Below, piece after piece: positions 50,660 to 63,243 of a DNA stretch of 64,000 bases. The DNA comes from Stratiolaelaps scimitus. Its lineage: Eukaryota > Arthropoda > Arachnida > Mesostigmata > Laelapidae. A program made the position numbers and the translations under genes. Location: the NCBI GenBank assembly GCA_019614645.1, contig JABWDB010000003.1, positions 24,575,001 through 24,639,000 of the forward strand. Direction: 5' to 3'. Position 1 is the first letter of the stretch, and each line of letters starts with the position of its first letter. The notes beneath the pieces were generated by a model, which was not told the origin of the DNA, ran no database searches, and was given only the letters and a program-made list of their open reading frames with translations.

Positions 50660-53600
50660 GTCGCCAGTTGACCAAAAAGTAAATCAAATCGGCAGCTGAG
50701 TCGTCCTCCACAGACAACGAACCACGCTGGGTACGGGCACTAGCAAACAGTACTTAGTTCGAGTAAATACATATAGAACTAACAGGGAAATTATAACTGT
50801 CCCTCTATTTATTCAAACATACAGTAGTTCGGAATTTTACAGGGAAATTTAATTCATTAGCGAAATAGCACAGGAGCAGTTACAAGAGTTTTCAAGGCAT
50901 ATCTTGTTTTGACCTAGCAGTAGTAGCAATCGTCAAACTTGTGTTTTTTTTTCTAGGTGAGCTGCGCAGATTTTCTCTTCCAATTAATTAATCCTATCAA
51001 AATGTTTGCTTGCAATCGAACAATGAATAATAAATGGGTTGGAGATCTTATTCGGGAAGAACCTCTTAAGTATAGCTCACATGTTTTTCATTACGCGGTA
51101 CACGTTTAAAACGGTCTTCCCATCACGTTTGTATCATACCACTAAAATATTGCCACAGCTTGAAGCTGCCCTTCTATTGTTCCAAGTTGCTATTGCCGCG
51201 ATCATGTCACCTAATGACCTGACCATCCTGTCAGACGCGTAGAATCTTTGGAGTTCTTCATCATCTTTCTTTATCTAAGGATTCTCGCCAGGTACGTGGA
51301 AGGAAGAGAATAAGCCAATGTGGCCCCGACAGGTCCTCATGGTAATACCTAAAAGGTTAAGAGCTGGGCCCTGTCAGATAGGGGAACAGCTGACGGTCAG
51401 CTCGACAAAAATGTATGTCATCTAAATGTTATAGTGTGACAGAAAGACATAAGAGTGAGTTGCATTATACAATGCTCCAAATGACGAAAAGTCAAGCATA
51501 GTGTCATGGACGTTTTATTTTGTAACTTATCCATTATAACCATTGACTCGGGCCCATTTCTCTGCCATATTTATTAATTTAAATTATTACTCTTAAAATT
51601 ATCAACGACCAATATGTCGTTGATCATTTTAACAGTACTAAAACATACACAATTCAATCTCAGAAGAAAAATGCCCTAACAGGGTTTTCGAAAAATACGG
51701 AAACAAGCCCTGTACTGTTGCCAAAATTAAAGTTGATAAAAAAATCAATGAAGCTTTGGGAAATGATGTGGCGGTTATTATCGTTCATAAGGTTGCATTC
51801 AAATCGATCAATCGACATTAAATGTGCTGATATCTGACATAAAATATGTTTAGATTCAGTATAAATCACCATATGCTCCTATAATCGATTAAGGACAGGA
51901 CATAAATACACTAATTCGCTAGCACAAATCGGTTTAGCCGAAAAAAAACCAAACAATGACTACTCGTTTGTAACCGGCAGTTGGGCTAAATTAGGTGCGT
52001 CGTACGAATATGTTATATGATCTTGGATTAGTTATTTTGTTATTAAATTAGTTGTTTATTAATTAGTTAGTGAATTACATAAATTAGTTATTTGGGCTCG
52101 TAACTATCCATTCAACCATATCCTTCATCCAGAAGCTGCTGAACAATTCGTACTTTCCCAGTAGTCGCATTCGTAAGGTGTTCGATTGAACGAAAGCCAC
52201 ACCAAGTAGTCACTGCCTCACACTCTAGCCTCTCCAAAAAATAAATCACCTATTGTAACAAGAAAACGGGAACCAATTCAATTCCCCTGGCTAGGAGAAT
52301 TTTTCTGTAATACGATGATTTTTGTGTACTTCGTTTTTCTCAAAATCAGCAAAAATTCGTCCTGTCCTATTTTAAGTAATGCGTTTTTTTTCAGACGTAT
52401 TGTATACCCTTATTGTACGCCCTTACAACATCGAATTACGTGTGTGTGTGTGTGTAGTCAGCGACGTCGTCTAAATCAAAGAATTCCGGAAAGATCCCCA
52501 AATCAGACCAAACGTCCATGAAATGTTATAGCCGTCAACTGTAACTATATGCCCTATCATCAAGGGCGTATCCACAAAAACATTTACACACACTCACTCG
52601 CACACATCAGGAAGCAGATATACGGCCACTTAACCATCCGTGACAGTAACGAAGCCACAATATTATTGCGGAAACTCTATCGTCGTGAACTGCTGCTCCA
52701 TCGGCCATCACCGCCACCCACTCCGCCACGAAACACCGAGTCACTACGGCTCAGTGTCATCGATGAGTCGGCGCTGATTGTTTCACAGTCGACTTAGCTC
52801 TGCACTACCACAGAGACTGACAACCGATACAAAACGACACTGGCGGTATTTCCCCGAGTTTTCGTTGACCAACGCTCAGCAGTTGCGAGCGTCGCACGCG
52901 ACACTCGGCCGACATTTCAGCCCGCACACAACTTCTCAATAATTACCGCGGCGTTACACAACGGTACCGCATTGATGTTTTGCTGTTGCTGCTGCGGCAC
53001 TCGGCAACCTCCCCAACTTCAACCTTAACCTGCCGACTGTATAGTATACTTTTGCCGTATACTTTTGCGCCGCTTCGGTGCAACGCCATACGCCACGAGT
53101 TGGCCGAGCTGTGCAGACGGGCAGGCTAGCTGGACGAAGACAGATGCCGCTGTTGAGCTACAAACAGGCGGGCTGACGCCCGAGAATTGAGATGGAGTCC
53201 GTGTCGTAGCAGTCGTAGGTGTAAGCTATGGCTCTCCCCAATAGATGACCCAGAGGACTATTGCTGACCAATGACCTGTTGGTGTTGTTGCTGGTATTGC
53301 TGCTGTTCGTACCGGTGCGGACCGTGCGGTGTCGTAGCATCGGCCAGACCGTTGTCTGTCGCTCTGCTGTGTAGTTTGTTGGTTGGCGAGCATGGACGGG
53401 TGTCAGTCAGTTCGATCGGACCATGGTGGTGGCGGTGGTCCTCTCTGCGGCCAGCGGTCGGGGCGCGTGGACGGAGTAGGGAGTCACACCGAGAGCCGCT
53501 CTACGCAAAACACGAACAACCAACTGCTTCGGCGGTGACGGCGGCGGCGGCTGACACTGCCGCACTGCTGTTAGTGCTAATGCTGGTACTGCTGGTTCTG

Positions 53601-54458
53601 GTTCTGCTGTAGTCTGCTCGGCTCTCGCTCGCCAGCGCGAGTCGTGCGGAAGGCCCGCCTGTGGTGAGGGGGCCGGCCGCTGGAAGGCGGGGCTCAAGAC
53701 CCAGCAGCGTTCGACGCCGGGGGCCCGAGCCGCAAGGGCGTTTGCCCTACGATTCCTGAACGAATACTTCGGGAATGACCAACTATGTGATTGCTGCTAC
53801 TACTACTACTACTATTAAGAGCGCTCGAACGCGACGAACTCCGGGTGACCCGGACACCACAGATATAAGGCTCATGCTGGAAAGTCGTCAACGACGACCG
53901 GCGTTCGATGTACCTGGCTAAAACGATGAATTTGTTGACAATGAACGAGTCGACCTAGGATGGCGAGCCAGGATAGATGGGGTAACGTGTGATTTTTCAT
54001 ATTGAAACAGCCTCTGCCACCTTCCCTCCCCAGTGTCATGGGGTATGAATTTTGTGAAATGAATCAAGTGAGCAACGTGCCTGAGGTGATGCCATGCCAA
54101 AGGATTACACAAATGTGTTGTGAATTATATTACTTGTGTTTTCTGTGATAGTACCTTAGTAAGCTGTATTTTTTCATGAGATTGTTGTACAAGGATATAT
54201 ATATATAAGCCTCGTCTCAAATGAGACATGTCATTGGGAGATGTGAAGAAGTTGAGGTTAAGTTGACGTCATCGCAGCGACCACCATCTGGTGCCCGTAT
54301 TTCAACCACGTCTAAGAACGATTGTCCGATTTGATTAATGATGCTGTCATACCACGCCACATCGAGATCGTCTAAGCCATGAGTTGGCGAGCTTCACAAG
54401 TTGTAACGTAGAGAGATCGTACATCGAGGAGACGTTCCTCGCGTACAGGTAACGCAAA

Positions 54459-55146
54459 ATGGCAGAAAAAGATGAGTTGTGCCGGCACTCCAGCGCATGC
54501 AGTGCCGGAAGCCAAGCGACAGAGCGAAGTTTTCTCTCATCGACACCCACGCCAGATGCTGGTGGTGGGCCGTCCAATTACGGGACGAAGTACGCCACCG
54601 GTTCCGACAATATGCATCAAACTGCCACCCCATCGACCTCTACCGACTCGACGGTGTTTCGTGCCGCGGGATCTCAGCAGCAACCGCAACAGCAGCAGCA
54701 GCATCAGCCGACCGGGCGGTACAAGAGATCCAAGAGTGTCGCAGATCCCGTGACTCGGACCAACTCTCTGTTGAGTTCAGGCGATGAGGAGGATCACCTC
54801 TCGTCGATGCGACGCACTCGAGCGCGCAGCTTTGACCAGCGATCTCGACGGCCCCGTCGAGAGCAGCGGTCGATGTCCGTTGTCGTCGGACTCAATGGGA
54901 AGGTGTGGACTCAGGAGGGCACTGCTAGGCCGGGTGAGGGCCAACATGCCAACAATGTTGCCGTGGATGAGGAGGCAGTAGAAACGATGGCTCAAAATTA
55001 CTACCCGGAAGGTGGTTGGGGATGGGGTGTCTGTGCTTGTGCCACCTGGATACATCTGCTCGTTGTTGGTGGACATCTCGGCGGGGTGGGTGCCCTTGGC
55101 TTTATCGCCATGGAGATCTTTGAAGCGGAGTCAGCGTTCACCTCAG
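54459..55146 (+). CDS. First coding exon of monocarboxylate-transporter-like (SLC16) protein
   Basis: ATG at 54459 (AAAATGG context), open to a donor CTCAG|GTTGGT at 55147 (phase 1): 229 residues. Residues 1-180 are a polar cytoplasmic tail with a Gln run (QQQPQQQQQHQ, about 71-81) and basic Ser motifs RYKRSKSV and RTRARSFDQ that resemble basophilic kinase sites. Residues 181-189 are YYPEGGWGW, the SLC16 signature at the start of helix 1, followed by a hydrophobic segment to about 219 (VCACATWIHLLVVGGHLGG onward). The donor falls 40 residues after the motif, almost the same place and the same phase as in the exon at 19,659-19,855. The rest of the transporter was not found in the 8.8 kb downstream. 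A start further upstream through a 5' UTR exon is possible; the acceptor-like CGTACAG just before the ATG is noted. Substrate cannot be told from this part. Confidence 0.75.
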
Positions 55147-56293
55147 GTTGGTTGTATTGTGAACGTATGATCACTGAGTGAATCTCGCGTAGAATAGGAG
55201 ACAATTCATAAAGGCCACTCACTGTAGTGTTGGACAATGACATATAACATCAATGTGTGAGCGTGAGCATATATAAGCGCATTTACTGATGCTATTGGCA
55301 TATTTGATCGGCAACTATGTACAGATGTGATATATGATAGAGTACGAGGTCTTTTGTTTGGATAGTTCTATCTAATCCATATATATATATATTTTTTTTT
55401 TGTGTATATATATATACACATATCATCCCGCAAAATATTTTTACTTGTTGTTGTTTTTACCTTTAGCTCAAATTGCAGCTCTACCTTTTTCTTACAAAGT
55501 CAAAATATTCACTAAAACATTGATAGTATTTTTCATGTCCTCCGTGTTGGTGTTGAATCGTTTTGAGGTCTCATGAGGGTGCTAGCGAAGCTTAGACACG
55601 TTCAACCTCTGCCCTCACGAGTATCGAGTGCACCGAGCACAAAGACCAAAAATGTCAACTATAATTCCCACTGATGTTTTTCTTATTGGAGAGTGCCTTC
55701 TGGTGGCTACCTTTAGCTGAAGAGTAATCCTACCCGCGTTGGCCCCTATGGAAAGCAAACACGATTCGGTCGTTTAATCATCTTCTACTTCTTGACAAAA
55801 GGAAAACTAACCAGACACGTAATCCTCTACTGAGTTGCTATAACTTACAAATTCAACAATGATAAAGATGCTCGGTGCATGTAGACGTTGTAATTGTTTA
55901 ACAGCTGATACAAAAAAATGTGCAGCCAGTGAGGGTTGCTATCTTGAAAACACGTGGTCCTGAATATCGCCTTACTGACATTTCACTGTGTGTTTAGTTT
56001 TTATTCAAAGAAACATAGTCTTATCGATATTATTTAATTAATACCTCTGAGGATGATTTCAACTTTAATAATCTGGTTCATTCAAAAGAAACCCGTTTAT
56101 CCAAGACGCCATGTAGCCTGTCCGCTTCCGATAACCGACTCTCTTACTTAGAAAATGCTAAAATGAATCCTTCTTTAACTCACTTCGAACATCTATATAT
56201 CGGTCGATTGTTGACGAAGACCGCGAAGGTAGACTATCCTCGTGAAGGGCGGACTCTTACATTGCGACAATCGTTTCCCCGTCTGCTGAGAGA

Positions 56294-56299
<6 letters not shown>

Positions 56300-56337
<38 letters not shown>
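56300..56337. repeat. (AT)n microsatellite
   Basis: About nineteen AT units, one of the longest in the window. Confidence 0.92.
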
Positions 56338-56341
<4 letters not shown>

Positions 56342-59300
56342 TAGTGTAGCGTATCGTACTTTCCGTAGGGCGGTTGGTAGTTGTCTCTACAATCAAGGCA
56401 GTGTTTTGCGTCGTCGTATCGTTGTTCGTTCATGGCGGTGGCCTCTCTCTCTCTCCCTGTTTCAGCCTCGCGTCCGACCACCTTCCTTCCTGCCTCGCTG
56501 TGCTTTCGTCATTCTAGACCTTGGTTTGCCCCCAGGAAGCCATCCGGGGGGGCCATTTCTCTTCAGGCCATTGTTTTGTGGGTAGCTGGCAAGCGAAGAG
56601 CGGCACTGCCCTATTTTGAAAAAGACCTATTTTACGTTCAGGTTGAAGGATGCCCAGGGTCTCTCTCTCTCTCTCTCGTTGTTTACTGTATATATAGAGG
56701 CGGCTTCATCGACACCATCATCAACGAACTGCTTACTGCCAGAAGCACAAAACAGCAGTGACAGGGAACAATGGTAGAGGCATCGGTGTCATCGAAGTTG
56801 TCGCCGTCATCGTCGATAATCGCAAGGTAGTATCAAGTCGTTGAGAAACGCCGCCGTGCCTCGCTCGAGCATGTCCTTCGAGTAGTCAGCCGCTTTCAGG
56901 ATTCTGATCCCTCTACGGTTGCGTAAGCGCTCTCTCGGTATCACCCTCTCTTCTAGATAACTTGCGAAATAGACCCTCGGACCTGTCTCAAATGTTAATA
57001 CTAAGTAGCCCAATGACAAGGGTTCACTCACCTAGACGATACATGTACCGAGGTGCAGGTACTTGAGTACCACAAGTTTTCGTGGATCGACCGTCTTCGT
57101 TGTTGTATGTCTAATGAATTTTGACGAAATTAAGTGCATTAGATGGAACTCACAGTTAGTCACAGTCCCGGAAATGGTAGACATTTAGCTGAGGAACGTT
57201 ACGTCTGTGCACTTGATCTAATCGAACAAAATGCGTGTGACTACTAATAATTCTTCAAGGTTCACTTCACGCGTTGACGGGCCTCTGCTATGACGAACGT
57301 CTGCTTCTGATATGGCTATAGCGATATTAACGTCGAATTTATGGCAGATTTCATATAGAATTGCCGACGTCGGTTCTATAACCAAGTAGGTATTCTCAGA
57401 ACGAAGTTATTATATGGATGAAGGAATCAATTACCAACTGAATTCTTCTGAGACAAAAAACGCTGAACAAGCCTGCAGAGTCTGAAGAAGTACGCGTTGT
57501 CGCTGTCGAATCTGAAGTTTAGTGGTAGTAATTTTTATTTCATTTTAATACCATTCTATCGCGAAGGCAGCATTGAGTATTTCATTATCTATAGATGAAA
57601 CAGCTGATCACAAATGAATCCGGTGGGAATTGCCTTCTCCCACCGCGGCTCCGGTTCTGCTGACCTGGTCATCCCGTTGATCACCACGTGACGCTCGCCA
57701 CACAGAGGGATGAGGTGGGTCCCGATTGACAAGCCATCCCATTCACTGGCGGCCCATACCGAAAGTCAAAGCTCAGACAGTGATACTACTGGTGGAGCTA
57801 ATTCTATTCGAGTTAGCGGATGCTCACAGGCCGCGTGTCGCGGATCCCCGAGGAATAGGCCTGCCATTTTCATACAAAACAAGTGTTATGCGCTTAGTCT
57901 GGCAACCCGCACCATTTACGCACGTCTGGGTGGGGCGGCGCTGTTCGTTCATGACGTTATCGCTTCGCAAGAACCCGCGAAATACGATCACGATACGGGC
58001 GTTAAAATGATTGTTCGATCACAGTGTAGCACCGCCGCAGCGTTTACTGATCAATGTGACAGCGCACTCTCAATAGCAATGATAGTATGCTCTCAATGTT
58101 CCAGATCCACCACTTCATCACCGATCGCTATCGAGCGATATACTACTACTACTGCGTCTATTTCACATATTCGTGTCGATGTTTGACTTTGGTGTAATTT
58201 ACGTAGCGTCAGAAATCAAGGGATGCGCAAAAAAAGGGGAATTGAAAGGTAACTTTAAAAAGAGACAATATGCTACGTAATTGACGTGTATGTGCGTTTG
58301 AGCGAGGATGTCGAATTCACATCGGTTATTATCTGAGCTTCTGTGTTTTGTGATCGTCGCATTGTTGTTCACTCGACAGAATACAATAATAGTAATTGTA
58401 CTACATATTCTATTGTGCATTTCGTGCATAAGAAAACTAATCCTAACAAATAACCTCTGACTTCAAATACGTCCATCTGTCCAGCACGAAAGTGTTCAGA
58501 AGACATTCTTCAATTTGACGGTACTACCACTCATTTTGGCGAAATTACGCAGGCGACAATTTCGCCGTGGATAAGTGCGACACGCAACGAACGCGGAGCT
58601 AATTCATTACGGGGTGCTCATTTTTTCGGAATTATCATTATCCCATTATTATAGTACTATTATTATTATTACGCGGTGATTATCGACGTCGAGAGGGGCG
58701 CGCACCAACGATAATTGTTATATATAACGTTTAGTTTATTAGCTCTTGCGTGTTACATTTTATCAATAATTGCGATCAGGTCTGGAAGAGGGTCAGCCGG
58801 CCAATAATAAGATGTGACAAATATCCACGCTAATTAAATAACACCGCGCAAATCGTGTGGAGGGGGCACAGTTGCTAGAGGTGTCGAGTCCTCTTTGCCT
58901 TTGTCGTTAATTCACGTTGATTTGTCCTTCCGATGCAATGCTGTAATCCTTTGCCATGAACCCTCACTCTGGCTGATAATGTATATCAATTGAAGCGAGT
59001 GTGAAAGTCCATGTATTCATGCACGTCCTACTGAATCGACCGCTCGTTTGAAGTTTGTTGAGACCTCATTTTCACACATAAAGGCTGAGCGGATGGCTTG
59101 ATGGATTATTTCGAGGGTAGATGGAGAGAAAAACAAAGGGCCCCACACGTTCGCCTGTGTGGCGCCTGTGGGGCCACACATTCGCCTATGGTCACTATGA
59201 GGCTTCTATGGAACCCGGGAAAGATCGTTCTATATCGGTGTGGAACTGGAGCATATGCGGACTTGGCTCAACATTATACTTTATTAGGTCACACTTAATT

Positions 59301-59522
59301 CTTAAGCGAAATCCTTTGGTGCGTTGAATCTCTGCCAGCTCAACTTTTGTAAAAACAACACGTACACACTCCATCTATTGAATGGCAGCAGAGGAGAATT
59401 TACATTACACAAAATATATCCAAGATTCGAACGTATATCAGAAACGGCACACCAAGTGAAGTTAATCTACATGGTGTAATCTACTGCTGATCGTGCGTCC
59501 ATGTATTCAACCATGTACTTAC

Positions 59523-59648
59523 CATCGCTGGACCATGCCGCGGGTAATGCCAAACGTTGCATGAATGGTTGCAGTTGCAACGTTAAAGACGCCGAAGATC
59601 GACGGCTGATCCTCGGCGCAGAACATGTTTCCGCTCGGGAATTGATAT
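59523..59648 (-). CDS. Candidate internal exon, unidentified protein
   Basis: Minus strand, acceptor CTACACAG ending at 59649 and donor GATG|GTAAGT starting at 59522. The 126 bases are in phase 2 at both ends. Translation: YQFPSGNMFCAEDQPSIF then GVFNVATATIHATFGITRG and MVQR. The amino-acid mix looks like folded protein rather than noise, but all three frames are open here and I cannot name a family. Another frame using the same donor gives a Ser/Arg-rich peptide that looks less likely. No neighbouring exon was identified. Confidence 0.3.
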
Positions 59649-62063
59649 CTGTGTAGTATTCGGTCTCTGTGATTCGCTCATCGGTACCCACAGAGTCGTG
59701 GCCACGAGATAATCACCTTGTGGCGTCAGGCCGCTGACTGACGGATCACTGATGACGAACGCCAAAGTATCTAGAATTGCCATCTCCTTTGCCACTTACG
59801 TACTTGTTGTAATATCTTAAGTGCTTAATGACCAAAAGCACATTCGGCGTCCGTCGGTGTATCGTTTGCAAGCGGTGGATGGTTCAGTTTATTTAGAAAA
59901 GCTATAGACCGCCTGGCGAACTTGGCTCCGTCAGGTGGACGTCGCGAGAGCTTTACGCGTGTCGTTAATTTACATTTTAAATAGTAAGTTACTCAAAAGA
60001 TTGAGGCCTTACTTGTTAGCCCTTTTTCTGAATCAACTTTCGGTATATATTTGTGGGCTGCTATTATTATTATTATTATTATTATGGGATGAGAGACGTT
60101 TTGCTTCCCAGGTGTTCCAATTGTGCAATAGCACAATCGGGATAGCGCTCGTTTGCCCAATCGTGAAGTCGTCCGCCTGGTGGTATCTTGTGAGATCCGT
60201 GGATTGGTACCTCTAATATAACTTGAAATAACTTCAAATGAATATTCGACCGGGTTTAACAGGTAGTGACGAATAATATTCTCAGTGCAGCCTGTAAAGA
60301 ATTCTAATAAATGACGTGTGTTAACAAAATCAATGATACAATACTATATACGTAAAAGATGTTTATCTTTTACCCGCTACAGATGGAGTGCCAACGAGAC
60401 TCGCAGAAATGGCGAGCCCTGTGAATCGTCGTCGGCGTTTCTTATATCAGCACAGTGAGACGATTTTGTAGATTCCTAAATAAGCTGATATTTATAACGA
60501 TTAATGCGATCCAGCACGATACTATTTTGGACACGTGATTTGTTAATTTCTCGATATGGCAGCCTTCGGAATAGCTGTACAAAATACCGACATTTTATTT
60601 ATATTTGAGGGAAATCGGCCAGGTGCTCTGACAACTCTGGCCAACTCCAACTAAATGTATCACAAAGGATTATATCTATATATATATATATATATAAGAA
60701 TGTATAGAGGGAATACATGTTGGTAATTTCTCCGAATCTCGGATAATCTAAGAGTGATTGCTGGCTGATGATATCATAACAAGAAGCGCAGGCATGAGTA
60801 ATGCGCTATGCTATCACACAAACAACGTAAGCTATCAGGGCCGACTAGTACTCAACTAGATAGCTATTCCTCTGCCGAGGTTGGCCAGTGCAAGGACTTG
60901 TTTCAATCTTGGTTGCGAAGCTAATTTTGTAATTCCACGTTATCCACTCATATCTTTCCTGGATTCGAGCTCTTCCCATAGCTACAAGCCTACCGGATAA
61001 GCAGCTGATAGAATGGCCAGTGATACAAGATGTGCGAAAGTCACACCTGTATCGAGTTCTCTATAAAATGAAACACAGTACAACACTGCGATGAAAGATG
61101 ACATTCCCTGTACGACATCGCACTTGGAATATTGGCTCGTAATCTTCGAGGCAAAATCGCCGAACTGTCAAAGTCTCAATCAAAAGCGCTTTGCTGCCCA
61201 GTGGCATCTGGGGCACAAGGGCTACAACTGTCAAATGAGTAGCACTTCGAGCGTTCTGCGGCGTTCCTTCAGAAGGTGCACAAAAACGGGCAAGAGTGTA
61301 GATGCAATGCGGGACACAGAGAGATAGAGAGAGTAAGCTGGGCAGACACATGAATGCGCGAGACGGACACATCTAACCCATGTAGATGCGGCCCGTGGTG
61401 CATCGGAGTCGAGTGCTTGATGATTTCCGTACACCGACCTGCGCATGATTCAGAATAATGAGTGATCTAACAGTAATTTTAAATGAGCATTGATTTGACC
61501 GTTCCACTGCGACGCTGTCTCGCTCAATCTACACGTCAATTTCTTTCACGAAGTTACTACGGTCGCTTCACTCGTTCGCCGATCACATGCGACGTTGCGC
61601 TTTGCAAATGAACAGGCCACAATTAAAGTAGGCGCAATTAATGCACAGTTACGGCGAACGTAATAATTTAAATGAAGTTTTCTTTCCAAACAGTGCGAGG
61701 AGATAGGGAGAGACAGGCAAAATTCGGTGTTACAGTATCTCTGGCGTTCTGCTCATGTCGTCGTATGCAACCACCCAGTGTACCAGCGGCAGACAGACAT
61801 ATAGCGCCTGGCTGAGGCGTCGGTTTAATGCCTTTGTTGTCGTTGGTGTTGCTTGCTGGTGAGGGCCTCTCAGCGGGAGCTTCGGGAGTCGAGTGGCAGT
61901 GTAATTGCCCACCCGGAGCGATTCAGATACAGCTCTGGCAATCGAAGAAGCTTTGCCGACTTATCAATGCTACTGGCTGCGGCTCCTGTTCGACACTTAA
62001 TGGATCTTCGAGTTTGGGTTCCTCGCAAGAAAGCGCACAGTGTAAATAGATCTAAACGCTACA

Positions 62064-62065
<2 letters not shown>

Positions 62066-62103
<38 letters not shown>
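62066..62103. repeat. (TA)n microsatellite
   Basis: About nineteen TA units; a second array of about thirteen units lies at 62,511-62,536. Confidence 0.92.
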
Positions 62104-62105
<2 letters not shown>

Positions 62106-62409
62106 CTATGAAGAATGCGATGCGAGCTGCCATTAAACAGATCTGAGCCTCCTTTATTGTCAGGTCTTACATTTCTTTCTGGCAGGTGTTTCATTCAACG
62201 GAAGCAGGATACTTTAGCCAGACACTTTCGTTTAATATAATACTCAGTGGATTGAGTTGAGGCTTGTTCCTTGACAACCGGTCGTAGCGTCTTACCCGGA
62301 ATCTGTACTTGCCTAGGCATAGAGAATATTGAGCTAATCAGACTCTAAATGGAAAATCATTGGCCAAAGAGCCAAAAAACGGTTAACAATCTGCTGTCTT
62401 CGCAGTCGA

Positions 62410-62480
62410 CTTTGGCAATAATAAGGCCTTATCGTTACTGCTATTTTCGTAGCGGTTCGAGTCCGGCTGGGACCAGGTCC
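62410..62480 (+). repeat. Possible tRNA-derived SINE fragment
   Basis: Box-B-like GGTTCGAGTCC at 62454-62464, then GGCTGGGACCAGGTCCC. A similar GCCGGGACCGGGTCCC occurs near 5,708, which may be a second copy. Confidence 0.35.
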
Positions 62481-62508
62481 CCCTCTCACTAATTCGTATA
62501 CGCGCATC

Positions 62509-62541
<33 letters not shown>

Positions 62542-63208
62542 AACATTAGTTACTCACCAGAAGCTGTGACGGGGCGAAACCAATTTTACAACAACATCAA
62601 CTACTACCGCTACATTAACTACTATGATGATGAATATCATGCACGTGGTGTCCAAATCGGCCGTAATTTTACAACTGTTTGTTATTTGCTGCGCGCCATC
62701 CGATATATATCTAACAAGATATCATGATAATACAGTGATTGGCCATCCCAATGGCTCCTACGCGGACATTTTGCTAACGACGAAGGTAGACGCGGGGCGT
62801 TTGTGTTTCCACTCGAATAAAATCAGATGTTACATATAATTTTCCTCGTTGTTGTTTTCTTTGTTGTCTAGCTGTTTGTTCGTTGCTGGACGCCTCCTAC
62901 GTTTTTTTTTGTTGTGGGAAACTTGATATAACGAGTATCCATCTTTTCTTTTATTGTGCCGCTTCGGAGAGCATAGTTTTTAAGAGCGCGCATGTCTCTT
63001 TTTTTTACGAGAAAATCGAGGGGAGAGCCGATTTTTGTCAAAGGCGAGTGAACGAATGAATAGGACGAGAGATGAACTCTTGTTTGCGTCTCGGTGTACT
63101 AATACATAGAGATGTTTGCCACGCAGTTGCTTTCATAAGAGCAATAACGAGACGAACAATCATATTGGATTACGACGAGCAATCTTCGAAAATTGCCTCT
63201 CTTACGCA

Positions 63209-63210
63209 CG

Positions 63211-63242
<32 letters not shown>
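63209..63242. repeat. Compound (CA)n-(TA)n microsatellite
   Basis: About seven CA units followed by about ten TA units; a further TA array is at 63,579-63,602. Confidence 0.9.

Positions 63243-63243
<1 letters not shown>

Larger units (their letters stand above)
27709..54458. other. Long intron or intergenic stretch
   Basis: No gene is supported. It has TA/CA/GT/CT arrays (main ones listed), GC-rich CpG-containing blocks at about 30,300-30,900, 35,850-37,550, 42,690-43,500 and 52,680-53,760, SINE-like copies and foldback repeats. The GC-rich blocks carry short frames on both strands, as expected from composition; they may include promoters or untranslated exons. If the two SLC16-like exons belong to one gene, all of this is its intron. 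Confidence 0.5.

Noticed and set aside
57710..58186. 158-codon plus-strand frame
   Set aside because: Low-complexity Ser/Thr/Ala composition, a second frame equally open, no family resemblance.
60349..60372. Short hairpins with 9-bp arms here and at about 51,602-51,625
   Set aside because: Arms this short are expected by chance in 64 kb of AT-rich DNA.
63209..63242. Tyr-Ile repeat peptides in several frames across the window
   Set aside because: They are translations of TA microsatellites, not proteins.
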